From Dyadobacter jejuensis (lineage in GTDB: Bacteria > Bacteroidota > Bacteroidia > Cytophagales > Spirosomataceae), in contig NZ_QGDT01000018.1 of assembly GCF_003149085.1 (NCBI RefSeq), positions 1-64,000 of the forward strand: 64,000 nt of DNA. Direction: 5' to 3'. The notes under the pieces are model-generated. The model was not told where the DNA came from and did no database searches. It was given only the letters and a program-made list of their open reading frames with translations. Shown piece by piece: positions 16,354 to 25,529 of this stretch. The position numbers and the translations under genes are program-made. Numbering within the stretch: position 1 is the stretch's first letter; each line of letters opens with the position of its first letter.

Positions 16354-16986
16354 TTCACACACAATTTGCCCACAATTACGATTTACGGTTATTTTATGGG
16401 ATCAAGGCAAAAATGTTGGCAAGATAGAAGTAAATTTCAAGGTTTGTACGACTTTGGTTCGACTGCCCTGCAGTCGGAAATTCATCGGTTTTCGGTTTTG
16501 CTACAAACGTTAGATGCCGATGGCATCTTTTCCGCAATATTTTCAAAATATTCAATTTGAATTAAAATCCATTGCAACATTATCCCAGCGGGATAAAATG
16601 TTTATAGAAATACAAACAATGATTCGTCTAGGACGATGCCGTAGGTATCGAACATCTCAGTTATTTGCTTAACCCATGTTACTCCACAACATTTAGTTTT
16701 GATCCGGTTACTGCAGAACGGGATCAATTGCTGGGGACTGCAAAAAAATGTTTCTTTTCGCTATTCAGACTCTTCAGACTGTATGCCTAATTCTATCAGA
16801 TTAAGCCCCCATAAAAAATGGTTTGATCCCCGAAAGCCAATAGCCGATAACTGACAGCCGAAAGCCACCATACATTCCTTATATGACCGTTCAATAAAAA
16901 TCCCCAAAGAAACAAGCTATAAAGTTCCATAACCGAATATTACTTAATAACTTATAGTCAGTTAAACTGACTAATCTTGGTGTACC
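16354..16986. other. Gene-free region between the tRNA cluster and the unknown-gene module
   Basis: About 630 bases with no supported gene. A cluster of short hairpins lies in its middle (described separately). Near 16831-16867 is a run of AGCC-containing words (CGAAAGCCAATAGCCGATAA, then CTGACAGCCGAAAGCC) that resembles the low-complexity words in the repeat region at 58.4 kb. The last 100 bases are AT-rich and presumably carry the promoter for the gene at 16987. Confidence 0.5.
16459..16650. repeat. Array of REP-like mini-hairpins
   Basis: Short inverted repeats follow one another within 190 bases: CGACTGC..GCAGTCG (about 16459-16475), AGATGCCGATGGCATCT (16512-16528), TATCCCAGCGGGATA (about 16581-16595), TCGTCTAGGACGA (about 16625-16637) and GATGCCGTAGGTATC (about 16635-16649). 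All have 5-7 bp stems and 2-4 base loops. The pattern is that of dispersed REP-like sequences, not of a coding gene. None is followed by a T-tract, so termination is unlikely. Confidence 0.55.
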
Positions 16987-18732
16987 ATGGGGCATATTAA
17001 CTGCATACCGATCGTCGTTTCGTTGTTCCTGCTTCCTATTTGGGTCAATGCACAGGTTTTTCGGGAAGAAAACATCGTAGAAGTAGACCCCATCATGGGC
17101 CTCCCCGACAGATCCTTACCCTTCGACCAGCCTTTTATTCTTAAAATACCGACCTCTTCGAGCAAAGTAATAGGCGTTTCCTATTTGAAGCATGTACGAC
17201 AGCTCGATTTTGGTGCATCCTACCAGCATAGGTATCAAAAAGCCAGCCCACAGAATCGACAATCTAAAATAAAAGGACTGGAAAGCCTTGAGCCTTCCGA
17301 CTATGAGGTCAAGACCATTGGCAAACAAAACTACCTGTTAATTAGCGTCCGCAACCCTATTTTACTAGATCCAGGAAGCACCTATACGTTTTTCTGGGCC
17401 GAAGATGTCTCCCCAAAAATAATGGGCTTATTCGATTTTTATGAAAACTGGAAGATCAACCACGACAGTGTTGGTATTGACAAAGCCCGCAAGGAGTACC
17501 AAAAGATAGGGGATCAGATAGAGGCCAAATTCTCCATGCCCTTAAACTGGCCCAATGAGCAGGAAGACATTAGGCAATTGACGCGAATAGCCATGGTTTT
17601 CGAAGACGGCAAATTGGGCTTGTATCGGGATTATGCGGCTTTGCGGTCGAAAAATAGGCAGTTGAATGATAAAATTTCTACCCAAACCGTACTTCATAAC
17701 GACCCTTCTACGGGCTATCTTTTACAACTCATTAAAGCAATCAACCAAAAAGGCCCCCATTTTGACACTGAATTACGTGCCAAGTTTCTGACCGATGAAA
17801 GCCTGGCGATAAAACGGCTGTTAAGGCTTCATCAGGTATTCAGTCGGGATGCTTCCCAACGGTTAGGGCTAATGGATGGCACTATTCCCATCGACTGTGA
17901 AAGCTGCACCGTTACTCCACCCCAAAGCTACTCCGACAGAGCCGCGAACTTAACCGAGAGTATCGAGGCATTGGATGAACTCGCCTGGATGGCTAAGACA
18001 CTAAATGTATCCGGACCAACGGACCTCAGTCAAAGTATTGCCCTGATCACCTCCCTAAAAACGGTCTTGGAACAAAACCATGAGGAGTTAACTCCGTTGC
18101 TAGCCATACGAGCGAACATAGAAAACAAAATCTACTATCAGGCCTTATCCAACCTCACTTATCTGGGTACCAGTACTTTTATTTATAGCTTCGACACCCG
18201 AACTAAGCTGAGTATCACGCCAGACTTTGGCCTGGTTAGCTCCCGCCTATCCGACAAGGGCAACAACCCCTACCCTTTCGTCCCGTATCTGGGCTTCCAT
18301 ATCAACTTCCGGCCCATCAACCGGGATTTGAGCTGGAAATCGTACAAACATAAATGGGGCCATTACTGTTCGCTGATGGTTGGCTACAGCATGGTGCCGC
18401 TGGCATCGGGCCCACTCCACGGACCATCCGTAGCGGCCGATTCACTGTCTGGCTTTTTTAAGGACAACTCAACCCTGCTTACAGGCTTAGGCTTCAGGCT
18501 CGGCAACGTAATCCGCATCACGGGAGGGAGCATGTGGCACTTCAAAACTACCTCCAACAGTCAACAGGTATACGACCAAAGAAAGTTAAGATCCTGGCTT
18601 TTCCTTGGCGTTTCGCTGGATTTGAGCCTAAAAAGCCTTATGAATGGACTATCGGACGCTTTGAAAGGAACCCGGCCCAGGTACCAACCTCCCATGCCCG
18701 CTGCAGCCTCCATAGCGGTATCTGAAGAGTAA
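16987..18732 (+). CDS. Exported protein of unknown function with barrel-like C-terminus
   Basis: 581 residues, not recognised. A signal peptide is clear (IPIVVSLFLLPIWVNAQ, cleavage after A-Q near residue 23). Residues 25-140 look like beta-structure (DPIMGLPDRSLPFDQPFILK). Residues 150-400 are helical and charged, with a CESC pair near 302. The last 170 residues alternate polar and hydrophobic strands (LSITPDFGLVSS, FVPYLGFHINFRP, LTGLGFRLGNVIRITGG, WLFLGVSLDLSL), as in a small outer-membrane barrel or barrel-associated domain. It is 18 bases upstream of the 89-residue gene and probably forms an operon with it. Confidence 0.7.
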   Translation: MGHINCIPIVVSLFLLPIWVNAQVFREENIVEVDPIMGLPDRSLPFDQPFILKIPTSSSKVIGVSYLKHVRQLDFGASYQHRYQKASPQNRQSKIKGLESLEPSDYEVKTIGKQNYLLISVRNPILLDPGSTYTFFWAEDVSPKIMGLFDFYENWKINHDSVGIDKARKEYQKIGDQIEAKFSMPLNWPNEQEDIRQLTRIAMVFEDGKLGLYRDYAALRSKNRQLNDKISTQTVLHNDPSTGYLLQLIKAINQKGPHFDTELRAKFLTDESLAIKRLLRLHQVFSRDASQRLGLMDGTIPIDCESCTVTPPQSYSDRAANLTESIEALDELAWMAKTLNVSGPTDLSQSIALITSLKTVLEQNHEELTPLLAIRANIENKIYYQALSNLTYLGTSTFIYSFDTRTKLSITPDFGLVSSRLSDKGNNPYPFVPYLGFHINFRPINRDLSWKSYKHKWGHYCSLMVGYSMVPLASGPLHGPSVAADSLSGFFKDNSTLLTGLGFRLGNVIRITGGSMWHFKTTSNSQQVYDQRKLRSWLFLGVSLDLSLKSLMNGLSDALKGTRPRYQPPMPAAASIAVSEE

Positions 18733-18750
18733 AACCAACCCCAAACGACC

Positions 18751-19020
18751 ATGAGCAAAAAAAAGAAACCCAAACCGGAGCTAATAAAGTCGCAGCTCAC
18801 CGATAATGTGCATTCGATCAAGGATGCATTTATCGACAATGTCAATGAGGTCCTTGCTGGCCTGGATACGGACACCGACACCCCCTTGAAGCTCAGCCTG
18901 GTCCTCAATACCAAAGGCGTACAGTCGCAAACTACGCTGACTTACGGGCGAAATAAGGAAGGAAAATGTGGTTTCTGGCCCAAAGAACAATGGGTAGGCG
19001 CATGCCTCCCTCCCGAGTAG
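18751..19020 (+). CDS. Small cytoplasmic protein of unknown function
   Basis: 89 residues with no signal peptide. It has a Lys-rich start (MSKKKKPKPELIKSQ), a helix (NVHSIKDAFIDNVNEVLAGL), then a predicted beta-hairpin (LKLSLVLNTKGVQSQTTLTYG) and a short tail with two Cys (KCGFWPKEQWVGACLPPE). It lies 18 bases after the exported-protein gene and only 4 bases from the stop of the convergent membrane-protein gene. It shares a beta-rich short style with the 138-residue protein nearby, but no family was recognised. Confidence 0.65.
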   Translation: MSKKKKPKPELIKSQLTDNVHSIKDAFIDNVNEVLAGLDTDTDTPLKLSLVLNTKGVQSQTTLTYGRNKEGKCGFWPKEQWVGACLPPE

Positions 19021-19024
19021 GCGC

Positions 19025-19753
19025 TCACTCTTCCTGAGTCGGCAATGAAAACAGCAGATGACCAATCGCCCCATTCCAGGCCATTTTTAAGCGATCCACA
19101 CGCGACTTTTCTTTTATGATTACCGGCTTTTCTGGCACATCGGCCTTTTCTTCATCGGGAAAGAACCCTGCTAGGACTCTGGTAATAGCCCCTAACAAAT
19201 ACGAACATATCGCTATATTGAGCACATAGTTGATGGCCGGATGATAGATAACCGGTAGGGAGCTGGCAATATGGTAAGAGAATAGTCCTAGTAGTGAAAG
19301 GAATAGAAGAATCCCGAATAGCACCAAGACATAGGTAAGGCCATTTTCTTTTTTGAGCGAATACGCTACTATCACGTACACGAAGACGGCAATGCCATAG
19401 AGGATAAACCAAAAGCCAGACGTTATGACAGTCAGCAGCTTACTGCACGAAACGTGGCTGGTAGGTGGCGAATTAAGGCCTGGATCTTCAAGACTGAGAT
19501 TCAGCATCACAATCTCTTTTTTGATCATCTCGTTCACAACCGAATCTTTAATAGCCGATTTGTCGGTGGTAGCAGCAAATGCATATAAGGTATTGAGCCG
19601 CTGATGAACCTCATCTTTTCTGAAATTTTCGGTGAGTTTCAACCGCTGATCGACGAAGAACAAGGCCACTATGAAAAGCAACAACGTGGTGATTTTATCG
19701 GAAACCTGGGATATCCCACTAAAACTTTGAAATAACGTAACCAGTGATTGCAT
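19025..19753 (-). CDS. Multi-spanning membrane protein of unknown function
   Basis: 242 residues with about four or five membrane helices: one near 22-34 (TTLLLFIVALFFVDQ), then a soluble stretch to about 105, then GFWFILYGIAVFVYVIVAYS, LVLFGILLFLSLLGLFSYHI and NYVLNIAICSYLLGAITRVL. The C-terminal 45 residues are cytoplasmic and charged (EEKADVPEKPVIIKEKSR). It is translated three bases after the stop of the 138-residue gene, so the two form a unit. No family was recognised. Confidence 0.65.
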   Translation of the reverse strand: MQSLVTLFQSFSGISQVSDKITTLLLFIVALFFVDQRLKLTENFRKDEVHQRLNTLYAFAATTDKSAIKDSVVNEMIKKEIVMLNLSLEDPGLNSPPTSHVSCSKLLTVITSGFWFILYGIAVFVYVIVAYSLKKENGLTYVLVLFGILLFLSLLGLFSYHIASSLPVIYHPAINYVLNIAICSYLLGAITRVLAGFFPDEEKADVPEKPVIIKEKSRVDRLKMAWNGAIGHLLFSLPTQEE

Positions 19754-19756
19754 GGT

Positions 19757-20173
19757 TTACATCTCTTTTAAAAATTCCTGAATATCGAAGGGTGTTGATG
19801 AATTCACAACTGTTTTGAGCGACTTAACGAGTCCTGCTCGCACTTCTTTCGAGAGCTTGACCTCTATTGCAGAGGCATCCAATCCCTGTTCCTGCATCTG
19901 TTTGGTAAGCAGGTCTATTATTTTTTTGATAATATCTCCCAAATCGGCCTTCTTAATAGCAGAATGAGGAGTCGATACTTTAAAGTTTAGTTTCGAAGGC
20001 GTAATATGTAGGTCTTTAGGCCCTAGCCCTTCCACCGACGATTCGGATGGTGGAGGAATAAAAATATCCTTAAATGCGGCTTCCCTACTGATCCCCTCCA
20101 AGGCGTTGGTGGAGTCCCCCAATCCCTTTAACTTGATATCGACAGACCATTGGCCGGTATTTACCTTTGTCAT
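19757..20173 (-). CDS. Small protein of unknown function
   Basis: 138 residues, soluble, no signal peptide. It begins MTKVNTGQWSVDIKLKGLGD, has a Pro/Ser-rich middle (FIPPPSESSVEGLGP), beta strands (LHITPSKLNFKVS) and an amphipathic helical C-terminal half (IIKKIIDLLTKQMQEQGLDA ... KLSKEVRAGLVKSLKTVVNS). It is three bases upstream of the membrane-protein gene. Together with that gene and the convergent pair (exported protein plus 89-residue protein) it forms a compact four-gene module of unknown role. Confidence 0.65.
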   Translation of the reverse strand: MTKVNTGQWSVDIKLKGLGDSTNALEGISREAAFKDIFIPPPSESSVEGLGPKDLHITPSKLNFKVSTPHSAIKKADLGDIIKKIIDLLTKQMQEQGLDASAIEVKLSKEVRAGLVKSLKTVVNSSTPFDIQEFLKEM

Positions 20174-20331
20174 ACGATAGAATGGTTACGGTTAATGACC
20201 ACACCAAATTAACATAATTAATTAGATATCAACCCATAAGAAAAGAATAGTTAGTTAACGGTGGCCTATTACTAACTTGCTCTTCGTTAACAATCTGGCG
20301 CTGGCCTATAGGAATTAGTAAGCATGGGCCA

Positions 20332-21216
20332 TTACCTCCTGGCAAACTTCATAAACAAATCGGGCAGGGCGTCGGGCTGTCCCTGAGGGAGGGCAAAATA
20401 GAAAAATCTGTCGATTGTAAGCCCCGTGACATCGACAATGGTACATTCATTATTCTCTAATTCTTTGATCACCGAATGAACCGACAAAAAGGCCATACTG
20501 TCGGAATGTAACATATAGAGCTTCATACTCTCGCTACTGCCCAGCTGCATGTCATGGTGTAAATCGGCGATGCTCAGTCCTATGTCTTTGAGGGCACGGG
20601 CTATCACTTCCAGGGTTCCCGATCCCGGCTCACGCAAGAGGAGTGGGATGTTTTTTAATTGATCGGGGCTAATTTCCCCGGTTTTGGCAAGGGGATTGTG
20701 CGTACGAGATACCAGGACGATTTCATCCTTTAAAAATTCGGTATACCGGATCGTGTTATTTTTAGAATAGCCTTCAATGAGTGCCAAATCTATCTCCTTC
20801 TGCTGCAAGGCCGATTCTATATCTTCCGAATTTCGGATCATGAGGGTCACCTCTATTTCAGAATACTGCCTACGGAAAGCGGCCAAAATAGGGGGCAAAA
20901 TATACTGGGCCACTGTGGTGCTGGCTCCAAGGCGTAGCTTACCACTATGCCTTTCATTCAGGCCGTTAATCTCGAACTCCAGATTACGATACAACTCAAA
21001 GATGGCGTCGGAATATCGGAGCAACAATTCTCCAGCAGCAGTAAGCTTCAAATGAGGGCCGCTCCTATCAAAGAGTTTGGTTTTTAGCTGAGCCTCCAGC
21101 TCATGTACATGGCGGGTAATGGCGGGTTGCGATATAAATAGTTCTTCGGCAGCCCGGGTAAAATTAAGTCTTTTGGCTGCCGTATGAAAAACTTGTAGTC
21201 TGAAGTCGAATATCAT
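20332..21216 (-). CDS. LysR family transcriptional regulator
   Basis: 294 residues. The N-terminal winged helix is standard (FRLQVFHTAAKRLNFTRAAE, SQPAITRHVHELEAQLKTKL, FDRSGPHLKLTAAG), followed by a linker helix and a periplasmic-binding-like effector domain from about 90 (GKLRLGASTTVAQYILPPIL). The effector-domain start GASTTxxxYxLPPxL resembles the CysL/YeiE subgroup that responds to sulfur or inorganic signals. That grouping is tentative. It stands alone: the gene to its right is a histidine kinase in the same direction and no divergent target is adjacent. Confidence 0.88.
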   Translation of the reverse strand: MIFDFRLQVFHTAAKRLNFTRAAEELFISQPAITRHVHELEAQLKTKLFDRSGPHLKLTAAGELLLRYSDAIFELYRNLEFEINGLNERHSGKLRLGASTTVAQYILPPILAAFRRQYSEIEVTLMIRNSEDIESALQQKEIDLALIEGYSKNNTIRYTEFLKDEIVLVSRTHNPLAKTGEISPDQLKNIPLLLREPGSGTLEVIARALKDIGLSIADLHHDMQLGSSESMKLYMLHSDSMAFLSVHSVIKELENNECTIVDVTGLTIDRFFYFALPQGQPDALPDLFMKFARR

Positions 21217-21316
21217 TCTTAATATAGATGAAGGGAAACAGCCTGGGCTTTAGGCCGGAGCTAACCAGAATATCTGGGGTTATTTTACTTCAATATAAGC
21301 ATATAAAGGTCAATTT

Positions 21317-23734
21317 CTAATGATTGGCTAGCTTAGGAATATAAATATGAAATTCGGCCCCCTCTCCCAATTGGCTCTGGGCACGGACGTGCCCATCATG
21401 GTTGTCTACAATTTTCTTTACAATCGCCAGCCCAATACCCGTTCCATAATATTGGCTGTTAGGGTGAAGGCGTTGGAAAACTTCGAAAATACGATTACTA
21501 AATTCTGGCTCGAACCCGATCCCATTATCCTTGATACAGATATGTACGTAGTCGCAGGAGGGCAAAAGCGCCGAGTCGTTTATTTCCAAATAGGGCAGCT
21601 CCTCACTGAGTATATGAATGACAGGAGCTTGGTCGGCTTTACAGAACTTAAGGGCGTTGCTTAATATATTATGGAGCAACTGCTTAAATTGGAACACGAT
21701 AACCTCCATGGAACTAGCGCCAGTCACAACCAACGCTGCCCCTTTTTGGACGATCTCTTCTTTTAGTTCGTTTTCTACTTCCTGTACAAGGTCGTTAAAA
21801 ATGATAGACTCAAATACCCTTTCTTCCCTATTGGTTCTGGAATAGGACAGCAGATCTTGGATGAGTGTTTGCATTCTATGAGCCGCTCCTTCTATTCGTT
21901 GGAAGGCATTTTGACCCCTGACCGACAGCCTGTCGAACTCTCTTTCTCTAAGTTGCGAGGCAAAGGCTTGAATTTTGCGCAGGGGCTCTTGTAAATCGTG
22001 ACTCGAAATATAGGCAAAGGACTGAAGTTCGGCATTAATTCGTTCCAGCTCACGATTTTTGGATTGAAGTTCCATGGTCCTATCGGCGACTTGTTTTTCT
22101 AGTTCTGCCGAAAAGGCCTTTTGATCGTGAATATCCATACAGGCTCCAATAAAGCCTTGAAAGATCCCATCGGCCGTAAAACGCGGGACGCCATTATCAG
22201 AAATCCATCGATAATCGCCATCGTGACGCTTGAGTCGGAATTCTACATAAAAAGCCTGTTTTTTATCGAAAGCATTCTGATAGGTATCCAGCAAATGTGC
22301 CAAGTCGTAAGGGTGGACCCCGTCTTCCCATCCGCTGCCCAGTTCTTGTTCGGGGCTTCGGCCTGTAAAGTTAAACCATGCCTTGTTAAAGAATATGGAC
22401 TCCCGGTTGGCCCCCGTCATCCAGATCAAAGCCGGAGCACTATCGGCCACCTGTCGAAAGCGCTGTTCGCTCTCTTCGATTTTCTTGCGGGCCTCTACGC
22501 GCTCGGTCACATCCTTAACGGTAATCATAATCCCCGAAACGGTCTTATTGGCGGCCAGTAGGGGCATATACTCATAATCGAGATAGAACTTTTTTGTCCC
22601 ATCGTCCCCCGAAACATAGGCCAGGGATTCTATTTCCTGATGCCGTTCACCTGTTTGGTATACCCTATTTAGTATCTCCGGATATTTTTGCTGTTCCAAT
22701 TCTGGAAATATTTCCAGCAAATGCTGTCCCAAAACCTGTTGTTCGGTACGGCGCCAAATATTGGAGAACATAGCCCTGTTCGCCATCTCGATTTGGAATT
22801 TTTCACCCCGAACGATCGTCATGGGAATAGGTGAATCCATGACCAAGTCTCTAAACTTTTTCTCACTTTCTAATATAAAATGCTTCGCTTTTACATAGTC
22901 CGTCACCTCGGTAGCAGTGGCAATAAGTCCGGATATAGAACCATCTTCCTCAAATAGAGGATGATACGAGAAATTAAAATAACATATACTACGAATCCCA
23001 TTCCGGATCAGGGGAATGGCGTAATCAACCCCTTGATAAGGAACGCCTGTATTGTACACGGTTTCAAAAAGCCCTTCTACTGACTCTTTCACTTCGGGCA
23101 GGGCGTCAAAAATAGGCCTACCGACAAATTCGGCTTCCGATTTCTCAATGATATTCAGATAGGCGTCATTGGCCATCTCAACGATATACTCAGGACCTCG
23201 TAATATTGTAATCGCAATAGGGGCCTGTCGGACGGTAGCTCTAAATCGTTTTTCGCTCTCCTGATATTGTGCGCCCGACACCTTCTGAAGCTGGCATAAA
23301 AGACCACCGATACCTCCCGACTCCCCCCGTATGGGGCCGGCAAGCAGTTCATAGGCAGACACTTCCAAAATCGGGCTTTCTAACAGATATGGACTAGGAG
23401 CCTTATTTCCTGCATATAGGCTATCGAGATAGGGCTTTAAGCTGGACCATTGGGTAAAGAAAACCCTGTCGATAGATTCGCCTAAAGCGGCTTCTGCATC
23501 TCCGGTGCCAAATATATCCCAAAAAACATCATTAAATAAAAGCCCGTATTTCGGCCCCCACGCTATGCACATGGGCACGGGACTCTCCAATAGGGTGATG
23601 GCGACCTGAAATAAGGAAGGATCCCAACCATCGGGATTACCCAATAATGTCGAACTCCAATCCTTAGCGAGAAAAGTTTTCCCCAATTCCCCGGTTTCCT
23701 TCAAAAACTGGAATCTTTTGCCTAATAACTCCAT
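21317..23734 (-). CDS. Multi-PAS sensor histidine kinase
   Basis: About 805 residues from the ATG at 23734; a TTG at 23761 would add 9. The N-terminal domain (DWSSTLLGNPDGWDPSLFQV ... MCIAWGPKYGLLFNDVFW) is the PAS-like module common in Bacteroidota and cyanobacterial kinases. Three further PAS repeats follow at about 155-280, 290-410 and 415-540. A coiled-coil linker leads to the HisKA domain (SYISSHDLQEPLRKIQAFAS, catalytic His near 605) and the ATPase domain (N box HNILSNALKF, G1 DNGIGF, G2 GTGIGLAIVKK). There are no membrane helices, so it is probably cytoplasmic. No response regulator is adjacent, so it is an orphan kinase. Confidence 0.9.
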   Translation of the reverse strand: MELLGKRFQFLKETGELGKTFLAKDWSSTLLGNPDGWDPSLFQVAITLLESPVPMCIAWGPKYGLLFNDVFWDIFGTGDAEAALGESIDRVFFTQWSSLKPYLDSLYAGNKAPSPYLLESPILEVSAYELLAGPIRGESGGIGGLLCQLQKVSGAQYQESEKRFRATVRQAPIAITILRGPEYIVEMANDAYLNIIEKSEAEFVGRPIFDALPEVKESVEGLFETVYNTGVPYQGVDYAIPLIRNGIRSICYFNFSYHPLFEEDGSISGLIATATEVTDYVKAKHFILESEKKFRDLVMDSPIPMTIVRGEKFQIEMANRAMFSNIWRRTEQQVLGQHLLEIFPELEQQKYPEILNRVYQTGERHQEIESLAYVSGDDGTKKFYLDYEYMPLLAANKTVSGIMITVKDVTERVEARKKIEESEQRFRQVADSAPALIWMTGANRESIFFNKAWFNFTGRSPEQELGSGWEDGVHPYDLAHLLDTYQNAFDKKQAFYVEFRLKRHDGDYRWISDNGVPRFTADGIFQGFIGACMDIHDQKAFSAELEKQVADRTMELQSKNRELERINAELQSFAYISSHDLQEPLRKIQAFASQLREREFDRLSVRGQNAFQRIEGAAHRMQTLIQDLLSYSRTNREERVFESIIFNDLVQEVENELKEEIVQKGAALVVTGASSMEVIVFQFKQLLHNILSNALKFCKADQAPVIHILSEELPYLEINDSALLPSCDYVHICIKDNGIGFEPEFSNRIFEVFQRLHPNSQYYGTGIGLAIVKKIVDNHDGHVRAQSQLGEGAEFHIYIPKLANH

Positions 23735-23890
23735 GAAACGGAATGTTATAAAAATATTCAAAAATAAGCACCAATAGACCTATGAATGAATGTATTACAA
23801 AGAGGAAAGCATGGGCAAATAGTCCCTAAAGCATTACAGACAACCAGATTACTTCTATGGCTACATGACCAATATTAACAAGACTATGCC

Positions 23891-23940
23891 AAAGCAATAC
23901 CGGCCATTCCACAATGTGGAATGGCCGGTATTGCTTTTTT
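23891..23940. terminator. Long hairpin after the sulfatase gene, probable terminator
   Basis: A near-perfect stem of about 21 bp (AAAGCAATACCGGCCATTCC and its complement) with a tiny AT loop. The plus-strand side is followed by TTTTTT; the minus-strand side ends only in GCTTT. It lies 15 bases beyond the sulfatase stop (a minus-strand gene), so it probably ends the SusCD-sulfatase transcript, although the better T-tract is on the plus strand. Confidence 0.6.
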
Positions 23941-23954
23941 ACGCTTATTTGTTA

Positions 23955-25427
23955 TCAGCGTCCCGTCATGGCTGCGCTGTTAGGATTCTCCGAAGGCATG
24001 CGGGCACCCGTTTCCTTACGCCAGTCGTCGAGGAGTTTGAGCAATTCTTGAACTTTCTCGGGGTTTGAAGCGGCAAGGTTATTGTTTTCTCCCAAATCAT
24101 TTTTAAGATTATACAGTTCCATTTCCCTGCCCTTTTCGAACCATTGGATAAGCTTCCAATCGCCTAGGCGTACCGAAGAGCCAGGGGAGCTACCTTGGTT
24201 GCCATAATGGGGATAATGCCAAAATACGGCTCCCCTATCCATTTTTTCGCCTTGAAGCAATGGTACCATGCTTTTGCCGTCGACATGCTGCTCTGGCAGC
24301 AGAGGCAAGCCAGCCATTTCTAATAAGGTAGGATAAAAGTCGGTACTTACTACATACTGATCGGTCTGTATACCGGCTTTGGTAACCCCCGGCCAAAAGA
24401 TAACCATGGGCTCCCTTACGCCTCCTTCGTATAACCAGCCTTTACCAGCCTTAAGGGGCAGGTTGGACGTAGGGTGTCCTTCTGAAGTAGACAAACCCCC
24501 GTTGTCGGACATAAAGACGACAATCGTGTTCTGATCCAAGTTCTTTTCTTTAAGTGTTTTCAGGACCTTTCCCACGGCGTTGTCCATCGACTCCACCATG
24601 GCACCATATACGGGCAGGCATTGATTAAGGCGCACCTTATTATTCCCTTGTTTGCCCCAGGCATCATCCAAGGCCAACCGTTTCTTTTTCTCGGTATATT
24701 TGTCTATCAAATCCTGCGGAGCTCCCAAGGGGGTATGCACGGAATAAAACGACAGATAGGCTAAGAAAGGCTTATTGCCGGCCTGTTCAATAAATGAAAT
24801 CGTTTCGTCTGCGAGGCGATTGGTCAAGTTCTCATTAGGCGGCCCATCCTGCAATTTTGGGTTATTATAGGGAGTAAAATAATGATTGCCACGAGGAGAG
24901 CCTGCGTGGTACCCTCCTTTATTGATGTCGAATCCCTGATCTTCGGGATAGTAACCTTCATCGCCCAGGTGCCATTTGCCAGCAAAGAAAGTGCTGTAAC
25001 CATTAGCCTTAAAAGTTTCGGCTAGGGTTTGTTCTTCGAGGGCCATAAATTCGTTATAAGGAGCCGGCAATAATGGCTTATCCTTGGTCCAATGCTTCCC
25101 TACGGTTTCGGGCTGTGGAGCTCCAAACCAGTCGGTGGTACTCGTACGTGCCGGATATTTTCCGGTCAGAATACTCGCTCGAGTCGGTGAGCATACAGGA
25201 CATGCCGCATAGGCGCTTGTAAACTTCATCCCTTTTTTAGTAAGGGCATCTACATTGGGCGTTTCGTAGAAGCTACTACCAAATTCACCAATGTCGGTCC
25301 AGCCGAGATCGTCCACCAAAATAAAGAGGATATTGGGCTTTGAGGCAGTACCCTTTTTCTTCATCCCCCCACAGGCAGTTACTACCAAGGCCAGGATAAC
25401 GATACCCCAATTAAGTCTTACTTTCAT
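23955..25427 (-). CDS. Sulfatase (type I, Cys-dependent), lipoprotein
   Basis: About 490 residues from the ATG at 25427, chosen because it gives a clean lipoprotein signal (WGIVILALVVTACGG, lipobox Cys near residue 19); an ATG 9 codons upstream is possible. The sulfatase core starts KPNILFILVDDLGWTDIG. The active-site signature is CSPTRASILTGKYPAR, in which the Cys must be converted to formylglycine by a maturase not found here. FAGKWHLG, FMSDNGG and GKGWLYEGGVREP follow. It removes sulfate esters from a glycan at the cell surface. It is last in the sigma-FecR-SusC-SusD-sulfatase locus, which suggests the imported sugar is sulfated. Confidence 0.9.
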   Translation of the reverse strand: MKVRLNWGIVILALVVTACGGMKKKGTASKPNILFILVDDLGWTDIGEFGSSFYETPNVDALTKKGMKFTSAYAACPVCSPTRASILTGKYPARTSTTDWFGAPQPETVGKHWTKDKPLLPAPYNEFMALEEQTLAETFKANGYSTFFAGKWHLGDEGYYPEDQGFDINKGGYHAGSPRGNHYFTPYNNPKLQDGPPNENLTNRLADETISFIEQAGNKPFLAYLSFYSVHTPLGAPQDLIDKYTEKKKRLALDDAWGKQGNNKVRLNQCLPVYGAMVESMDNAVGKVLKTLKEKNLDQNTIVVFMSDNGGLSTSEGHPTSNLPLKAGKGWLYEGGVREPMVIFWPGVTKAGIQTDQYVVSTDFYPTLLEMAGLPLLPEQHVDGKSMVPLLQGEKMDRGAVFWHYPHYGNQGSSPGSSVRLGDWKLIQWFEKGREMELYNLKNDLGENNNLAASNPEKVQELLKLLDDWRKETGARMPSENPNSAAMTGR

Positions 25428-25529
25428 TATAATCTTGTTTATACTTAGAAACATTATTTCTCAATACCTGCTTTTGAACGTACGAGGTCCATGGGCAGGC
25501 AAAGGACTATCCTTATAATTTTTACTCAA

